Assembly (NCBI GenBank): GCA_015709595.1
Contig: CP054178.1
Span: 2,795,205-2,859,204 of the forward strand
DNA: 64,000 nt
Source: Phycisphaeraceae bacterium
Lineage (GTDB): Bacteria; Planctomycetota; Phycisphaerae; Phycisphaerales; SM1A02
Reading direction: 5' to 3'
The number at the start of each line of letters is the position of its first letter. Position 1 is the stretch's first letter. Below are positions 56,101 to 63,671 of the stretch, piece after piece. The notes beneath the pieces were generated by a model. It did not search any database and was not told the DNA's origin. It saw nothing but the letters and a program-made list of their open reading frames with translations. Position numbers and translations under genes: made by a program.

Positions 56101-57672
56101 CGACCAGCGGACGAACGCGCCGGGCGCCGGGCTGGGGCGCTGCGAGGCGACTGCCTCGATCCGGCTGATCGCATCCAGCAATGCGAAGGTCGCCTCATGT
56201 GCGGATCGCACGCCGGCCAGTTGCACCACCATCTCGGCCAGCCCCTTCGGCTCCTCGTCCTGCAATCCGACCAGCAGGGCGCGAAGTTCGCGGGCCGGCC
56301 CGTCCAGACCGATGCCAGCCAGCTGGTCGGCGGCGTTGGAGCACTCGGTGGCGAGCGCGCTTTCCCGAAGCGACTGCTTGAGAGAATCCAGCAGGACGAC
56401 GGCGCGCTGAACCCGCGCGTTCTCCGCCTCCGAGAACCAGCGGAGACGCAGCTCGGGCTTGAGGATGTAGAACTGAAAGTTCCGCTGCGACTCGATCACG
56501 TCGCGGTTCTCAACGTCGTCGAGCAGGCGGGGGACGGAGGTCGGTTCTCCCTCGCGCCGCGGCTCGCCGGGATTCGGTCTCAGACCGAAGTAACGGCGCG
56601 GATCAAACTGCACCTGTTCGGCGGCGGCGGCGGAGCCGAATCGGTCCAGAATGCCGTTCAAATCGTCCAGCACCGCGCGCATCGACTCGCTGGTCCTCGC
56701 CGTCTGGAACGGGTCTCGACCCGCCCTTCGTTCGACGAAGAGGCGGGCTTCGAAATCGGTGAACCAGTCCTCGCAGGCCTCGCTCAGCGTCATCAGATCG
56801 CGGCGCAGGGGCTCCACCTGCGCCTCACTGATGGTGGCGACGTGGAAGAACTGAAAGTACACGAGCAACCCCACGCCGATCGTGGCGGCCAGCCCGCCCC
56901 CAGCCAGCACCGGCTTGCGCAGACTGCGCGGTTCGATGGGGAGCGACTCGATCGCCTGCCGAATGGTGACGGGCTCGCGGCCCGCGCCGGGATCGAGCCA
57001 GCGATTGACGGTGTTGAGCCAGGCCTCGCCGCTGCGACCAAGCCGTTTCCACGCCTCGGTCATCTGGAGCGGCCATCGGGCCGCGGCCCATGCGGGTCGA
57101 CGCTCCACCACCTGTTCGATCAGCCGCGCCGTCGCGCGAAGGTCGGTCGTCACCGGGTCGCCCGAAGCGGTCGGTGAGGGGTCCGTGAGCGTCACCCGCG
57201 CTTCGGTCAGGTCGTCGAGTCGATCCAGCAGCACCTGCCGGGGGTGGAGAACGCCCACCGGGCGGGCGGCGACGGCGTGGAACGCCTCGACGCCCAGCAG
57301 AACCTGCTCGACAAGCGTGCGCAACCCGGCGGCGTCAACACGCACGCCTCGATCGATCAGGGACTGCGCCGAGACGAGGGAGTGAACGCGATGCACCACC
57401 ACGCGCCCCTCGGTGAGCGACACGTGATCGACCCGGGCCCAGCGATCCGACGCAGCGGCGACCTCGCGCTGGACGCCTGCGGCCTCCGCGAACAGACGCA
57501 GTTCAATCGCCGCGCGGGCGTTGCCCTGCAGCAGCGGCGAGGGCTCGAAGACGCGCGCGACCGTTGGCGTCTCGCCGCGAGAGCTGCGCCCGGTCGCACC
57601 GACCGCGTGCAGGGATTCGATCCCGTCGCCCCAGATCCGCTCCCCCAGCGCGATTCCCCCTCCGGACGGCAT
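53185..57672 (-). CDS. Pseudokinase-like, single-TM, FGE-sulfatase-domain protein
   Basis: A 1,495-residue protein. Residues 30-230 look like a degenerate protein kinase: GVLHPRQVLLDR near 140 occupies the place of the HRDxKxxN loop without its Asp, and TLTDPS near 161 stands for DFG. One membrane segment lies at about 254-278. A long, helix-rich, probably extracytoplasmic region follows (about 280-1240). The C-terminal 230 residues form a formylglycine-generating-enzyme-like domain: GCRLPTNLEFQAAI, HLLGNVMEWTYDD and VGFRLVLEPR. FGE-like domains are often non-enzymatic in signalling proteins. Kinase and FGE genes occur in T6SS threonine-phosphorylation modules elsewhere. GGAAG precedes the ATG. 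Confidence 0.78.
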   Translation of the reverse strand: MPSGGGIALGERIWGDGIESLHAVGATGRSSRGETPTVARVFEPSPLLQGNARAAIELRLFAEAAGVQREVAAASDRWARVDHVSLTEGRVVVHRVHSLVSAQSLIDRGVRVDAAGLRTLVEQVLLGVEAFHAVAARPVGVLHPRQVLLDRLDDLTEARVTLTDPSPTASGDPVTTDLRATARLIEQVVERRPAWAAARWPLQMTEAWKRLGRSGEAWLNTVNRWLDPGAGREPVTIRQAIESLPIEPRSLRKPVLAGGGLAATIGVGLLVYFQFFHVATISEAQVEPLRRDLMTLSEACEDWFTDFEARLFVERRAGRDPFQTARTSESMRAVLDDLNGILDRFGSAAAAEQVQFDPRRYFGLRPNPGEPRREGEPTSVPRLLDDVENRDVIESQRNFQFYILKPELRLRWFSEAENARVQRAVVLLDSLKQSLRESALATECSNAADQLAGIGLDGPARELRALLVGLQDEEPKGLAEMVVQLAGVRSAHEATFALLDAISRIEAVASQRPSPAPGAFVRWSQGRLTGASSLEALARQAADLLPLARRIDDVSSIDESGLRWDLLVAEHPVDPSRLNDAATFESWAESARGYRIIAPDPRLARAEAATTTGKVDELLGEVNEFLHGRRLPEVDDLARRRAEVTAALTALHERPLIERDRQDIVASDQRVRTELARLLNDTEAVHRIVLQPPAEFLERKRAVRFASASAQRAWDEYFARAGDAGQYEADRSKYLAFNGATLDFESALSDLVLNRLKLEPSVREILDAAPEPNLARRHAEDRREQGVAVVVQSLNRLAAPGGSGASLEHETVRSALQREEQSFAAWQQSVTGLFADLDRLRRLLDLAYLPDEPDENQGTIRTMLAAWRRPASMDAASLDGFADVFSGLLTRISDLERVSTLDDLQSVSAYGSAAEHADRIEITRAVWERLGELPIAGDADSLRLHAEALERYEALLSRLDEADRARRLSDRLRGQAPNRWLNHLATRVSAVEIEAMLREMGRFHARREQMPPWVGWNLDLMAFRQRIDQGGASQDDELTTPLIRQFLADMGAMDATVRSTQQVASFLTELNDMLAPENTRVDFTRIGPSASPDERVAQGWRLVQEGPRQGNAPPPWVHYATAGERPIHLIFRLVDPSRAPDLKELGFKSPVYLSTTEVSFNLFADTINRARGLQGVAEHLVDVGAQVDRRYGPRVWQYRRNPPGLISPPLPLRQGERPAWRADTDQWRNADNVRLDINTDIDSRLPDRNYPMQHLSPTAAAYAASLLGCRLPTNLEFQAAIRQSYSNPFITDWDRLKGEIQRGALTPAPNLRDTRFERQRAHMVEVAAQLNQTLITPDRGSFNNPSRSSSADADSHLTGYDDGVLYFTEIPGDPVMNFEHLLGNVMEWTYDDPLVFREGRDRRILTPADADTALRADLLGVMGGSSMSPPSLDPLVRQRVDPRTFGGQLKFMRLADVGFRLVLEPRGRFTTLAEWVLETSTAAFDTPARRALGAP

Positions 57673-57706
57673 GCGATCGCTTCCGTTCAGGGTGTCGGGA
57701 GAGGGA

Positions 57707-58243
57707 CTACTTGACCTTCTCCGGTTTCATGGCGGAGACGCACTGCACGCCGTCGGACTTGACCACGATGTTGATCTGCTGACGGTCGTTCCAGCGCGCG
57801 GTGCTCAGCGGGAGAACCAGCCGCCGGGTGTCGCCGCCCGTGCTGGTGACGCCCGAACCGGGGATGCTCGCCAGCAGCACCACGTGCATGGCGCCCTGGT
57901 TTCTCCAGGTGTTCCACACCTGGGCGTCGTATCGCAGCGTCTGGGGCTGCGGCTGCTGATTGCTGAAGCTCATGGTGTGGCGCGTGGCATTGGCCCGGCG
58001 TGCGTTCCGGGGCGAGAAGTAGTCGTCAACGTTCTGGGCCTCCCAGGTGGGCTTGTCCAGCTCCGTCACGCCGACGATGTCCACTTCGAAGGACACCATG
58101 GAGCCGCCGCTGCGCAGACTCTCATCGGGGCTCACCACGAACGTGTACTGTCCCATCTTCGGCGTGGAACTGCAGCCCATGAACGCCGAGCACGCCAGCG
58201 AGAGCAGCAGCATCCACCATCCAAGTCGCATGAGCGTTGACAT
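57707..58243 (-). CDS. Lipoprotein, TssJ candidate
   Basis: A 178-residue probable outer-membrane lipoprotein. The hydrophobic signal is followed by Cys24 in AFMGCSS, and the mature part is predicted beta-rich. Size and context fit TssJ (SciN), the lipoprotein that anchors TssM, but sequence identity to TssJ is not evident to me. Segments QTLRYDAQVWNTWRN and ARWNDRQQINIVV may form beta strands. GGAG lies 8 nt before the ATG. It lies between two kinase-like genes of the T6SS run. Confidence 0.7.
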   Translation of the reverse strand: MSTLMRLGWWMLLLSLACSAFMGCSSTPKMGQYTFVVSPDESLRSGGSMVSFEVDIVGVTELDKPTWEAQNVDDYFSPRNARRANATRHTMSFSNQQPQPQTLRYDAQVWNTWRNQGAMHVVLLASIPGSGVTSTGGDTRRLVLPLSTARWNDRQQINIVVKSDGVQCVSAMKPEKVK

Positions 58244-58322
58244 GTCCGTCGCTCCTGATCCACGTGTTGCGGGTTGGTTTGTTCCCCCGGCCGAGTCGTC
58301 GAATCATACCCGGAATCATCGT

Positions 58323-60293
58323 TCACCGCGCGCCGATTCCCAGCCCGATCTGGCGAAGCACCGCGTGAATCTCCCGGTTGAAGCGCCAGTCGATGACGAT
58401 CAGACTCCGCGACTTGACGATCAGGTCGCCGACGTTCTTGAGCACCGGATCGAAGATGCGGTGGATGCCGCCCGACGGAGCGTCGGCGAAGTCGCGGCAG
58501 TGGCTATCCGGTCCCGCGCCCGGGAACAGGCGCACCAAGGTCGCCAGCACGTCGTACCACAGTTCCGCGGGAATCAGGTCGCGGGCCTCGGCCGGGTCCA
58601 TGGACTGCCTCAGGAGCCGGTGCGGCCCGAGCGAATCCTGCCACCGGGGGTCGCGAGCCATGATCGTGGCGATGCGTTCGCGCAGGGGCGTGTGCTCGTC
58701 GTACTCCACCTGCAACTGGCGCGCCAGCGAAAGGAGCTCGTCCAGCGCGACGGGAAGGGTGTTGTCGCGGTTCACCAGCAGCGTGCGCACGCCCAGCACG
58801 CCCAGGGCGTACATGTCCTGCGGGGAGGTGAGCAGCGGAACGACCTCGAACGGCACGTTCCCAAGGGGGATGCCCGCCGCGTCCTTGAGCGCGGAGCGCA
58901 GGTCGGTCGAGAACTGGTGCGGCACGGTGCGGAACCGCTTCTCGCCGCTGGCCATGGCGGCCTGCTCGTCGAACCGCGCGTACAGGTCAACCGGCTTGTC
59001 GCGAACGGTCAGTCGAAGCCAGACCAGGTCGTTGCGGGCGCACGTGAACCGTTCCTGTGTGTCAAACGTGCCTTCGAGAATCGTCTCCTTGTCGGTGTCG
59101 GACACCGCGCCGCGCAGCCGAACCACGCCGCGACCGCTGGGCGCCGCGGCCGCGGAGACCGGGTGATACACGGTCAGCCCATCCTGCCCCCGAGCGAAGT
59201 ACGCCGTATCCGTGCCCCGGATCGGCAGCCGGATCGCGGCGCCGGGATCGACCAGCACGGCGGATGCCGCCCACAGGCGCGGCAGTCCGGCGCTCTGCGT
59301 CGCCAGACGTACGCGGAAGGAATCGGCGTTCAGATTGAGCAACGGGGCCTGGGTCATCCGCACATGGCGATGAACGGCTGCGATCGCGTCCCCCAGCATG
59401 CGGATCTTCAGGTGCAGCGTCTCGATGATGCGCCCCGCCCTTCCGTGACGTCCCTGGAACAGCCAGTCCTCTCCCAGCAGGTGACCTTCGGGGATGACCA
59501 TGGGTTCGTCGAGGTCCGGACCCAGGTCGATCGCCTGTCGGCCGTGCCGCACGCCTTCCCACGCCTCGCCTCCGAGCACGTCGATGAATGACTCATACAT
59601 CAGCGGCAGGTGCTCGCGAATGCGCAGCAGCCCGGCGCCGGGGTTGAGTGCCGGCGCGGTCGAGATCGTCATCAGCGCCTGCTCACGCGTGACGCACCGA
59701 TCATTCGTCGGGGCATCCGCCGAGGTGGGGGCGAAGGAACCCGTCGTACCGGCACGCCAGTAGCGGTGCAGCGACCCGCCATACGCGGGCAGACCGGCGG
59801 CGGTCAGCGCGGCGTCATCGACGCAGAGCCGCCATGCTCCGGCGGTCTCCCCCTGTGATCCACCCTGACCCGGTGTGACGCATGATCCGGTTTTCAGGTC
59901 GACGTAGGTCGGCGCGGGATGATCGGCTTCCCAGCCGATTCGAAAGAGCGGAGCGTCGGGCACCGCGTCGCACGCCTCCACGTTCGACTGCCAGCGATCA
60001 TCCAGCAGGCGGTTGGTCACGGCCTGACGTGCCCCGTGCAGGCCGCGGGCCACGCGGTCAATGTCCTGAAACGCCATCTCCAGCCAGCGATGCACACGTC
60101 CCCCGGCATCCAGCAGACATCCGAGGAGGACGCGGGCGTCGGCCTCCTCCCGCAGCGTGACAAAGTGGCCGGCAACGGGGTCTGGCTCGCGGCGGGCCAC
60201 CACGCAAGCTTGCAGTACGCCCATGGAGACGCTGCCCTCCAGGGGGACGGCCAGGTAGGCGTCGGAAAGCTTCCATCGGGGTTTGGAAGGCAT
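58323..60293 (-). CDS. Kinase-fold (probable pseudokinase) protein, first gene of the T6SS run
   Basis: A 656-residue soluble protein. Two regions resemble protein kinase landmarks: AVHRHVRMTQAPLLNLNADS (near residue 310-330) at the place of the catalytic loop, and SPQDMYALGVLGVRTLL (near 515) in place of the DxYxLGxLxxELL helix. The catalytic Asp and the glycine loop are not seen, so it is probably inactive. The reading is tentative. ATG 60293 is favoured because the upstream extension would need a TTG. It heads the minus-strand run, about 290 bp from the divergent redoxin gene, so the locus promoter probably lies there. Confidence 0.65.
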   Translation of the reverse strand: MPSKPRWKLSDAYLAVPLEGSVSMGVLQACVVARREPDPVAGHFVTLREEADARVLLGCLLDAGGRVHRWLEMAFQDIDRVARGLHGARQAVTNRLLDDRWQSNVEACDAVPDAPLFRIGWEADHPAPTYVDLKTGSCVTPGQGGSQGETAGAWRLCVDDAALTAAGLPAYGGSLHRYWRAGTTGSFAPTSADAPTNDRCVTREQALMTISTAPALNPGAGLLRIREHLPLMYESFIDVLGGEAWEGVRHGRQAIDLGPDLDEPMVIPEGHLLGEDWLFQGRHGRAGRIIETLHLKIRMLGDAIAAVHRHVRMTQAPLLNLNADSFRVRLATQSAGLPRLWAASAVLVDPGAAIRLPIRGTDTAYFARGQDGLTVYHPVSAAAAPSGRGVVRLRGAVSDTDKETILEGTFDTQERFTCARNDLVWLRLTVRDKPVDLYARFDEQAAMASGEKRFRTVPHQFSTDLRSALKDAAGIPLGNVPFEVVPLLTSPQDMYALGVLGVRTLLVNRDNTLPVALDELLSLARQLQVEYDEHTPLRERIATIMARDPRWQDSLGPHRLLRQSMDPAEARDLIPAELWYDVLATLVRLFPGAGPDSHCRDFADAPSGGIHRIFDPVLKNVGDLIVKSRSLIVIDWRFNREIHAVLRQIGLGIGAR

Positions 60294-60586
60294 GAAGTGG
60301 AATCCGGTCGGCGGCAGTCGAGCACAACCATCGTCTGGGGCGCCTCGCCGACCGCGTGACCGGCGAAACGACGTTGCCAAGGCCGTTCAGTGTAGCGGAA
60401 ACGACCCGCTTCCGGGAAATGGCGCCCACGCCCGGGTCAACCGCGGCGGGTCGGGGCAGTAGAATCTGGTGGCAGGGGAGAACAATTCCTGCCTCTCGTG
60501 CGTTTGACAGGTCACCGGCGCATTCCTTTCCCATCTGCGCCACCGATCGGTCGCACGTGTGCGACCTTCCTCAGGAGAACTCTGCA

Positions 60587-61213
60587 ATGAAGACACGACG
60601 TCACCTGCTGTCGCTGTTCGGTCTGGCCGCTGCCGCCGCCGTCGCCCTTGGCGCTGCCCAGAGCGCCCCCAGTCAGGACGCCTCGCCCAAGATCGGCGAA
60701 GCCGCGCCGGCCTTCACGCTGAAGGACATCAAGGGCAAGGAGCACTCACTTGCCGACTACAAGGGCAAGATCGTGGTGCTGCAGTGGATCAATCCCGGCT
60801 GCCCGGTCTGCAAGCGCGTGTTCGTGAGCGGTGTCGAAAAGAACATGCTGACCTCGCTCAAGGAACTGGACAAGGACATCGTCGTCCTGGGCATCAGCAG
60901 CACCCACAACCTCGGTGAGGACGGCATCGCCAAGTACCTCGAGTCCACCAAGATCGAGATCAGCGCGCTCATGGACCGCGACGGCAAGGTCGGGCGGCTC
61001 TACAACGCCAAGACCACGCCGCACCTCTACGTCATCGACCGCGATGGCAAGCTCCGGTACAACGGCGCCATCGACGACGATGAGCGCGGCAACAAGGGCG
61101 ACAAGGCCACCAACTACGTGGTCAATGCCGTCAAGCAGATTCTCGCCGGTGAGACGGTGTCGCCAGACACGACCCGGCCCTACGGCTGCAACGTGAAGTA
61201 CGCCCGCAACTGA
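60587..61213 (+). CDS. Exported thioredoxin-like redoxin
   Basis: A 208-residue AhpC/TSA-thioredoxin-fold protein with a signal peptide (about 1-30) and the active site GCPVC (Cys72, Cys75). The segment PAFTLKDIKGKEHSLADYKG leads into the fold and TPHLYVIDRDGKLRYNGAID is the cis-Pro end. It probably acts in the periplasm as a thiol peroxidase or disulfide reductase. AGGAG is well placed before the ATG. It is divergent from the T6SS run and followed by an intrinsic terminator. Confidence 0.9.
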   Translation: MKTRRHLLSLFGLAAAAAVALGAAQSAPSQDASPKIGEAAPAFTLKDIKGKEHSLADYKGKIVVLQWINPGCPVCKRVFVSGVEKNMLTSLKELDKDIVVLGISSTHNLGEDGIAKYLESTKIEISALMDRDGKVGRLYNAKTTPHLYVIDRDGKLRYNGAIDDDERGNKGDKATNYVVNAVKQILAGETVSPDTTRPYGCNVKYARN

Positions 61214-61244
61214 GCGATCGCTCCACGGGTTGCTTGACTCCTCG

Positions 61245-61267
61245 ACGCCCCCGGTTTCCGGGGGCGT
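61245..61267 (+). terminator. Intrinsic terminator after the redoxin gene
   Basis: A perfect 10-bp stem (ACGCCCCCGG with CCGGGGGCGT) and TTT loop, followed by TCTTCATT. It lies 31 bp past the stop and just before the convergent MBL gene. Confidence 0.7.
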
Positions 61268-61270
61268 TCT

Positions 61271-62017
61271 TCATTCAAGCACCAGGAGTTCGCGGTCGCG
61301 CAGCGGCGGAATGTCGCTGCATGCCGGATCGAAGTCATCCACCATGTGGATGAGGCGCATCTTCCGCCGCAGGTCATCCGGCAGCGAGTTGAGCGACTCA
61401 ATGGGCGTGTGCGCCGGGCCCAGGTTGGTCTCGTGAACGATGAGATCCGCGTCCGCCAGCCACTCGACGTGAGCCGGCTCGAACGGGGTGTCGCCCGACC
61501 AGCCAAGCGTCCGCCGGCTGTCCGTGATCTTCACGCCGACCGTCGGCACAGGGTGGCGGGTGGGGCGCGTTTCGACGCGCAGGCCCGCGATCAGAGATGG
61601 TTCACCAGGCGTGATGACACGCAGGTCAAAGTAGTCCGCCAGCGTGCGCGGCGAACTTGGATCGCCCGAGGCGTCCATCGCCGGGGCGAGCTTGCCCCAC
61701 ACCCGCGAGGCCACCTCCGCGGTGACGTGCAGGCGCGGCGTCGTGGTCGTCATGCCCAGCCGACGCGAGAACCATCGCCAGAAACCGAACGACTCCAGCC
61801 CGTTGCAGTGGTCGCCGTGCAGGTGCGTGATGATGACATCGTCGATATGACGCGCGTCGATCGACGCGCCGTGTTCGCTGGTCGCCTCGTGGATGGCCCG
61901 GTGAATCGGGTCGGGACAGTCGAGCAGCACCCAGCCGTGCGGCCCCTCGATGAGCGCGCTCGACCCGAAGTGCAATCGGGTGAAGGCGTCTCCAATGCCG
62001 AGAATGAAGACACGCAT
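61271..62017 (-). CDS. MBL-fold metallo-hydrolase
   Basis: A 248-residue metallo-beta-lactamase-fold protein of the RNase Z/PhnP-like type. Metal ligands are visible: THLHGDH at 64-70, a later GWSGDT (near 172) and HET (near 192). The beginning GIGDAFTRLHFGSSALIE resembles RNase Z-related hydrolases. The substrate is unknown. It ends convergently with the redoxin gene and starts 24 bp downstream of the GAF phosphatase gene on the same strand, so these two are probably cotranscribed. Confidence 0.9.
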   Translation of the reverse strand: MRVFILGIGDAFTRLHFGSSALIEGPHGWVLLDCPDPIHRAIHEATSEHGASIDARHIDDVIITHLHGDHCNGLESFGFWRWFSRRLGMTTTTPRLHVTAEVASRVWGKLAPAMDASGDPSSPRTLADYFDLRVITPGEPSLIAGLRVETRPTRHPVPTVGVKITDSRRTLGWSGDTPFEPAHVEWLADADLIVHETNLGPAHTPIESLNSLPDDLRRKMRLIHMVDDFDPACSDIPPLRDRELLVLE

Positions 62018-62041
62018 GATTCTCTCACCGCTCTTCCTGGA

Positions 62042-63340
62042 TCAGGGAACGCACCGGACGATCACCATGGTCCGGTCGTCCGAGGCCGGCGCGCCGCCCG
62101 TGAACGCGGCGAGGGCCTCATTGATCGCCCGAACAACGCCTTCCGCGCCCAGCCGGTGAGATGCGCGAATCACATCGCAGGTTCGCTCGATGCCGAAGGG
62201 GTGCTCGGTTCCTCCCTCCGCCTCGATGATGCCGTCCGAGATCGCCGCGAAGATGTCTCCGGGTTTGAGCCGGATCGTCGAACCCTCGCACGGACCAAGC
62301 TCGCGCCCGATGCCCAGCGGCATGGCGTCCGCGCCGAGAACCTCGACGGAGTCGGCGTGCGCGTGATACCACAGCAGCGGCGCCTGACCCGCGCTGAACG
62401 TCCGCAGCGTGGCCTTTGGCGCATCCAGCAGGCCGAACCACGCGGTGACGAACCGACCCACCGGCGTGTCGCTGAGCAGCTGCCGATTCAGATGATCGAT
62501 CAGCACCGGCCAGGGCGCCGCCAGCCGCACGCCCATGCGCAGCAGGGCCCGCATTTCCGCCACCATGAGCGATGGGCCCACGCCGTGCCCCGTGGCGTCC
62601 GCGAGCACCAGCATGACCTGCTCGACCGGCGTGTGCGGATCGCCGTTGCGACCCGCCCTGGAGAGCGGGATGACGTCGAAGGTGTCGCCGCCAGTCTGGT
62701 CGGCCGGTTCGCTCCATACCGCCAGTTCGAAGCCCGGCAGCACCGGCAGGGTGCGCGGGAGCGTGCGCTGCTGAATCTCCCTCGCCAGTTCCAGTTCCCG
62801 CTCCAGCCGCCGGCGCTGCAAGGCCTCTTCCACCAGCCGCGCCCGCTTGATGGCTACGGCGGCCTGGGCCGCCAGGGCCTCGGCGAGCAGCACGTCCTCG
62901 GCGCCGAACGCGCCGCCTCGCTTGTTGAGCACCTGCGCCACGCCCACCAGCTCCGCGTCGAAACTGTGCAGGGGGATGGAGAGGATGCTGTGCGTACGGT
63001 ACCCGGTCCGGCGATCGACTTCGGCGTTGAAGCGAGGGTCGTCGTACGCCTCTCGCACGTTGATGGTCGTGCCGCTCGTGGCGGCGGCGCCGGCCAGGCC
63101 CTCGCTGATGGGGAATCGCACCGCGCCGCCGCCCGTTGCCAGGCCGTGGGCCACGGTGGCGAACAATTCGCCGCGCACCGCGTCATGCTCGAACACCGTG
63201 GCCCGGTCGGCGTTCAGCAGGTCGCGCATGGCGTCGATGATGAGTGACAGCACTTCTCCCAGATCCGCCGTGACGCCCAACCGGCGGCTGACCTCGAGCA
63301 CGCGGCGCAGGGCGTCGGATGGCAGGGCGGGGTGGGGCAT
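62042..63340 (-). CDS. GAF-domain SpoIIE-type serine/threonine phosphatase
   Basis: A 432-residue protein with an N-terminal GAF sensor domain (about 15-165, with NADRATVFEHD and ISEGLAGAAATSGTTINV) joined by a helical ELELAREIQQRTLP linker to a PP2C/SpoIIE domain (about 200-432). Acidic metal-binding residues are visible in LADATGHGVGPSLM and ISDGIIEA. Such RsbU-like proteins dephosphorylate anti-anti-sigma factors. No RsbV or RsbW gene is nearby. The frame extends to 63697, but the ATG at 63340 starts the conserved part. Confidence 0.88.
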   Translation of the reverse strand: MPHPALPSDALRRVLEVSRRLGVTADLGEVLSLIIDAMRDLLNADRATVFEHDAVRGELFATVAHGLATGGGAVRFPISEGLAGAAATSGTTINVREAYDDPRFNAEVDRRTGYRTHSILSIPLHSFDAELVGVAQVLNKRGGAFGAEDVLLAEALAAQAAVAIKRARLVEEALQRRRLERELELAREIQQRTLPRTLPVLPGFELAVWSEPADQTGGDTFDVIPLSRAGRNGDPHTPVEQVMLVLADATGHGVGPSLMVAEMRALLRMGVRLAAPWPVLIDHLNRQLLSDTPVGRFVTAWFGLLDAPKATLRTFSAGQAPLLWYHAHADSVEVLGADAMPLGIGRELGPCEGSTIRLKPGDIFAAISDGIIEAEGGTEHPFGIERTCDVIRASHRLGAEGVVRAINEALAAFTGGAPASDDRTMVIVRCVP

Positions 63341-63671
63341 GGGTGGCGAAGTGCTGAGTGCCGGGGAATGAATGCTGAGTGACGAAGGGGAGGGGTTTGG
63401 ATTCTCAAATCTTGGTGATCGGCTTGGGACGGTCGGTCTGCCTGTGAGCGGGGATGGGTCGAGTCCGCGAAGCCCATCGACGCGGCAGCCGGCCGTCGCC
63501 AAACTGAGAACCGGGAACCGACAACCCCTCCATCGTACCGCCGCACGCCTCGTGCGACCGATGATGCAAAGAATCTTGGGGGAATCTCGGTTCGACGCTA
63601 AGAACCCCGCGTTTCCCGCGTCTGATCTGGTGACGCCGTGAATGGTACTGGTCCGATCCGCATCGCAGCCA
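63341..63671. other. Divergent intergenic region, 331 bp
   Basis: It separates the GAF phosphatase gene from the ECF sigma factor gene, so promoters for both probably lie here. Two copies of TGCTGAGTG occur at about 63353-63392. I see no convincing -35/-10 pair, RNA gene or further coding sequence. Confidence 0.4.
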
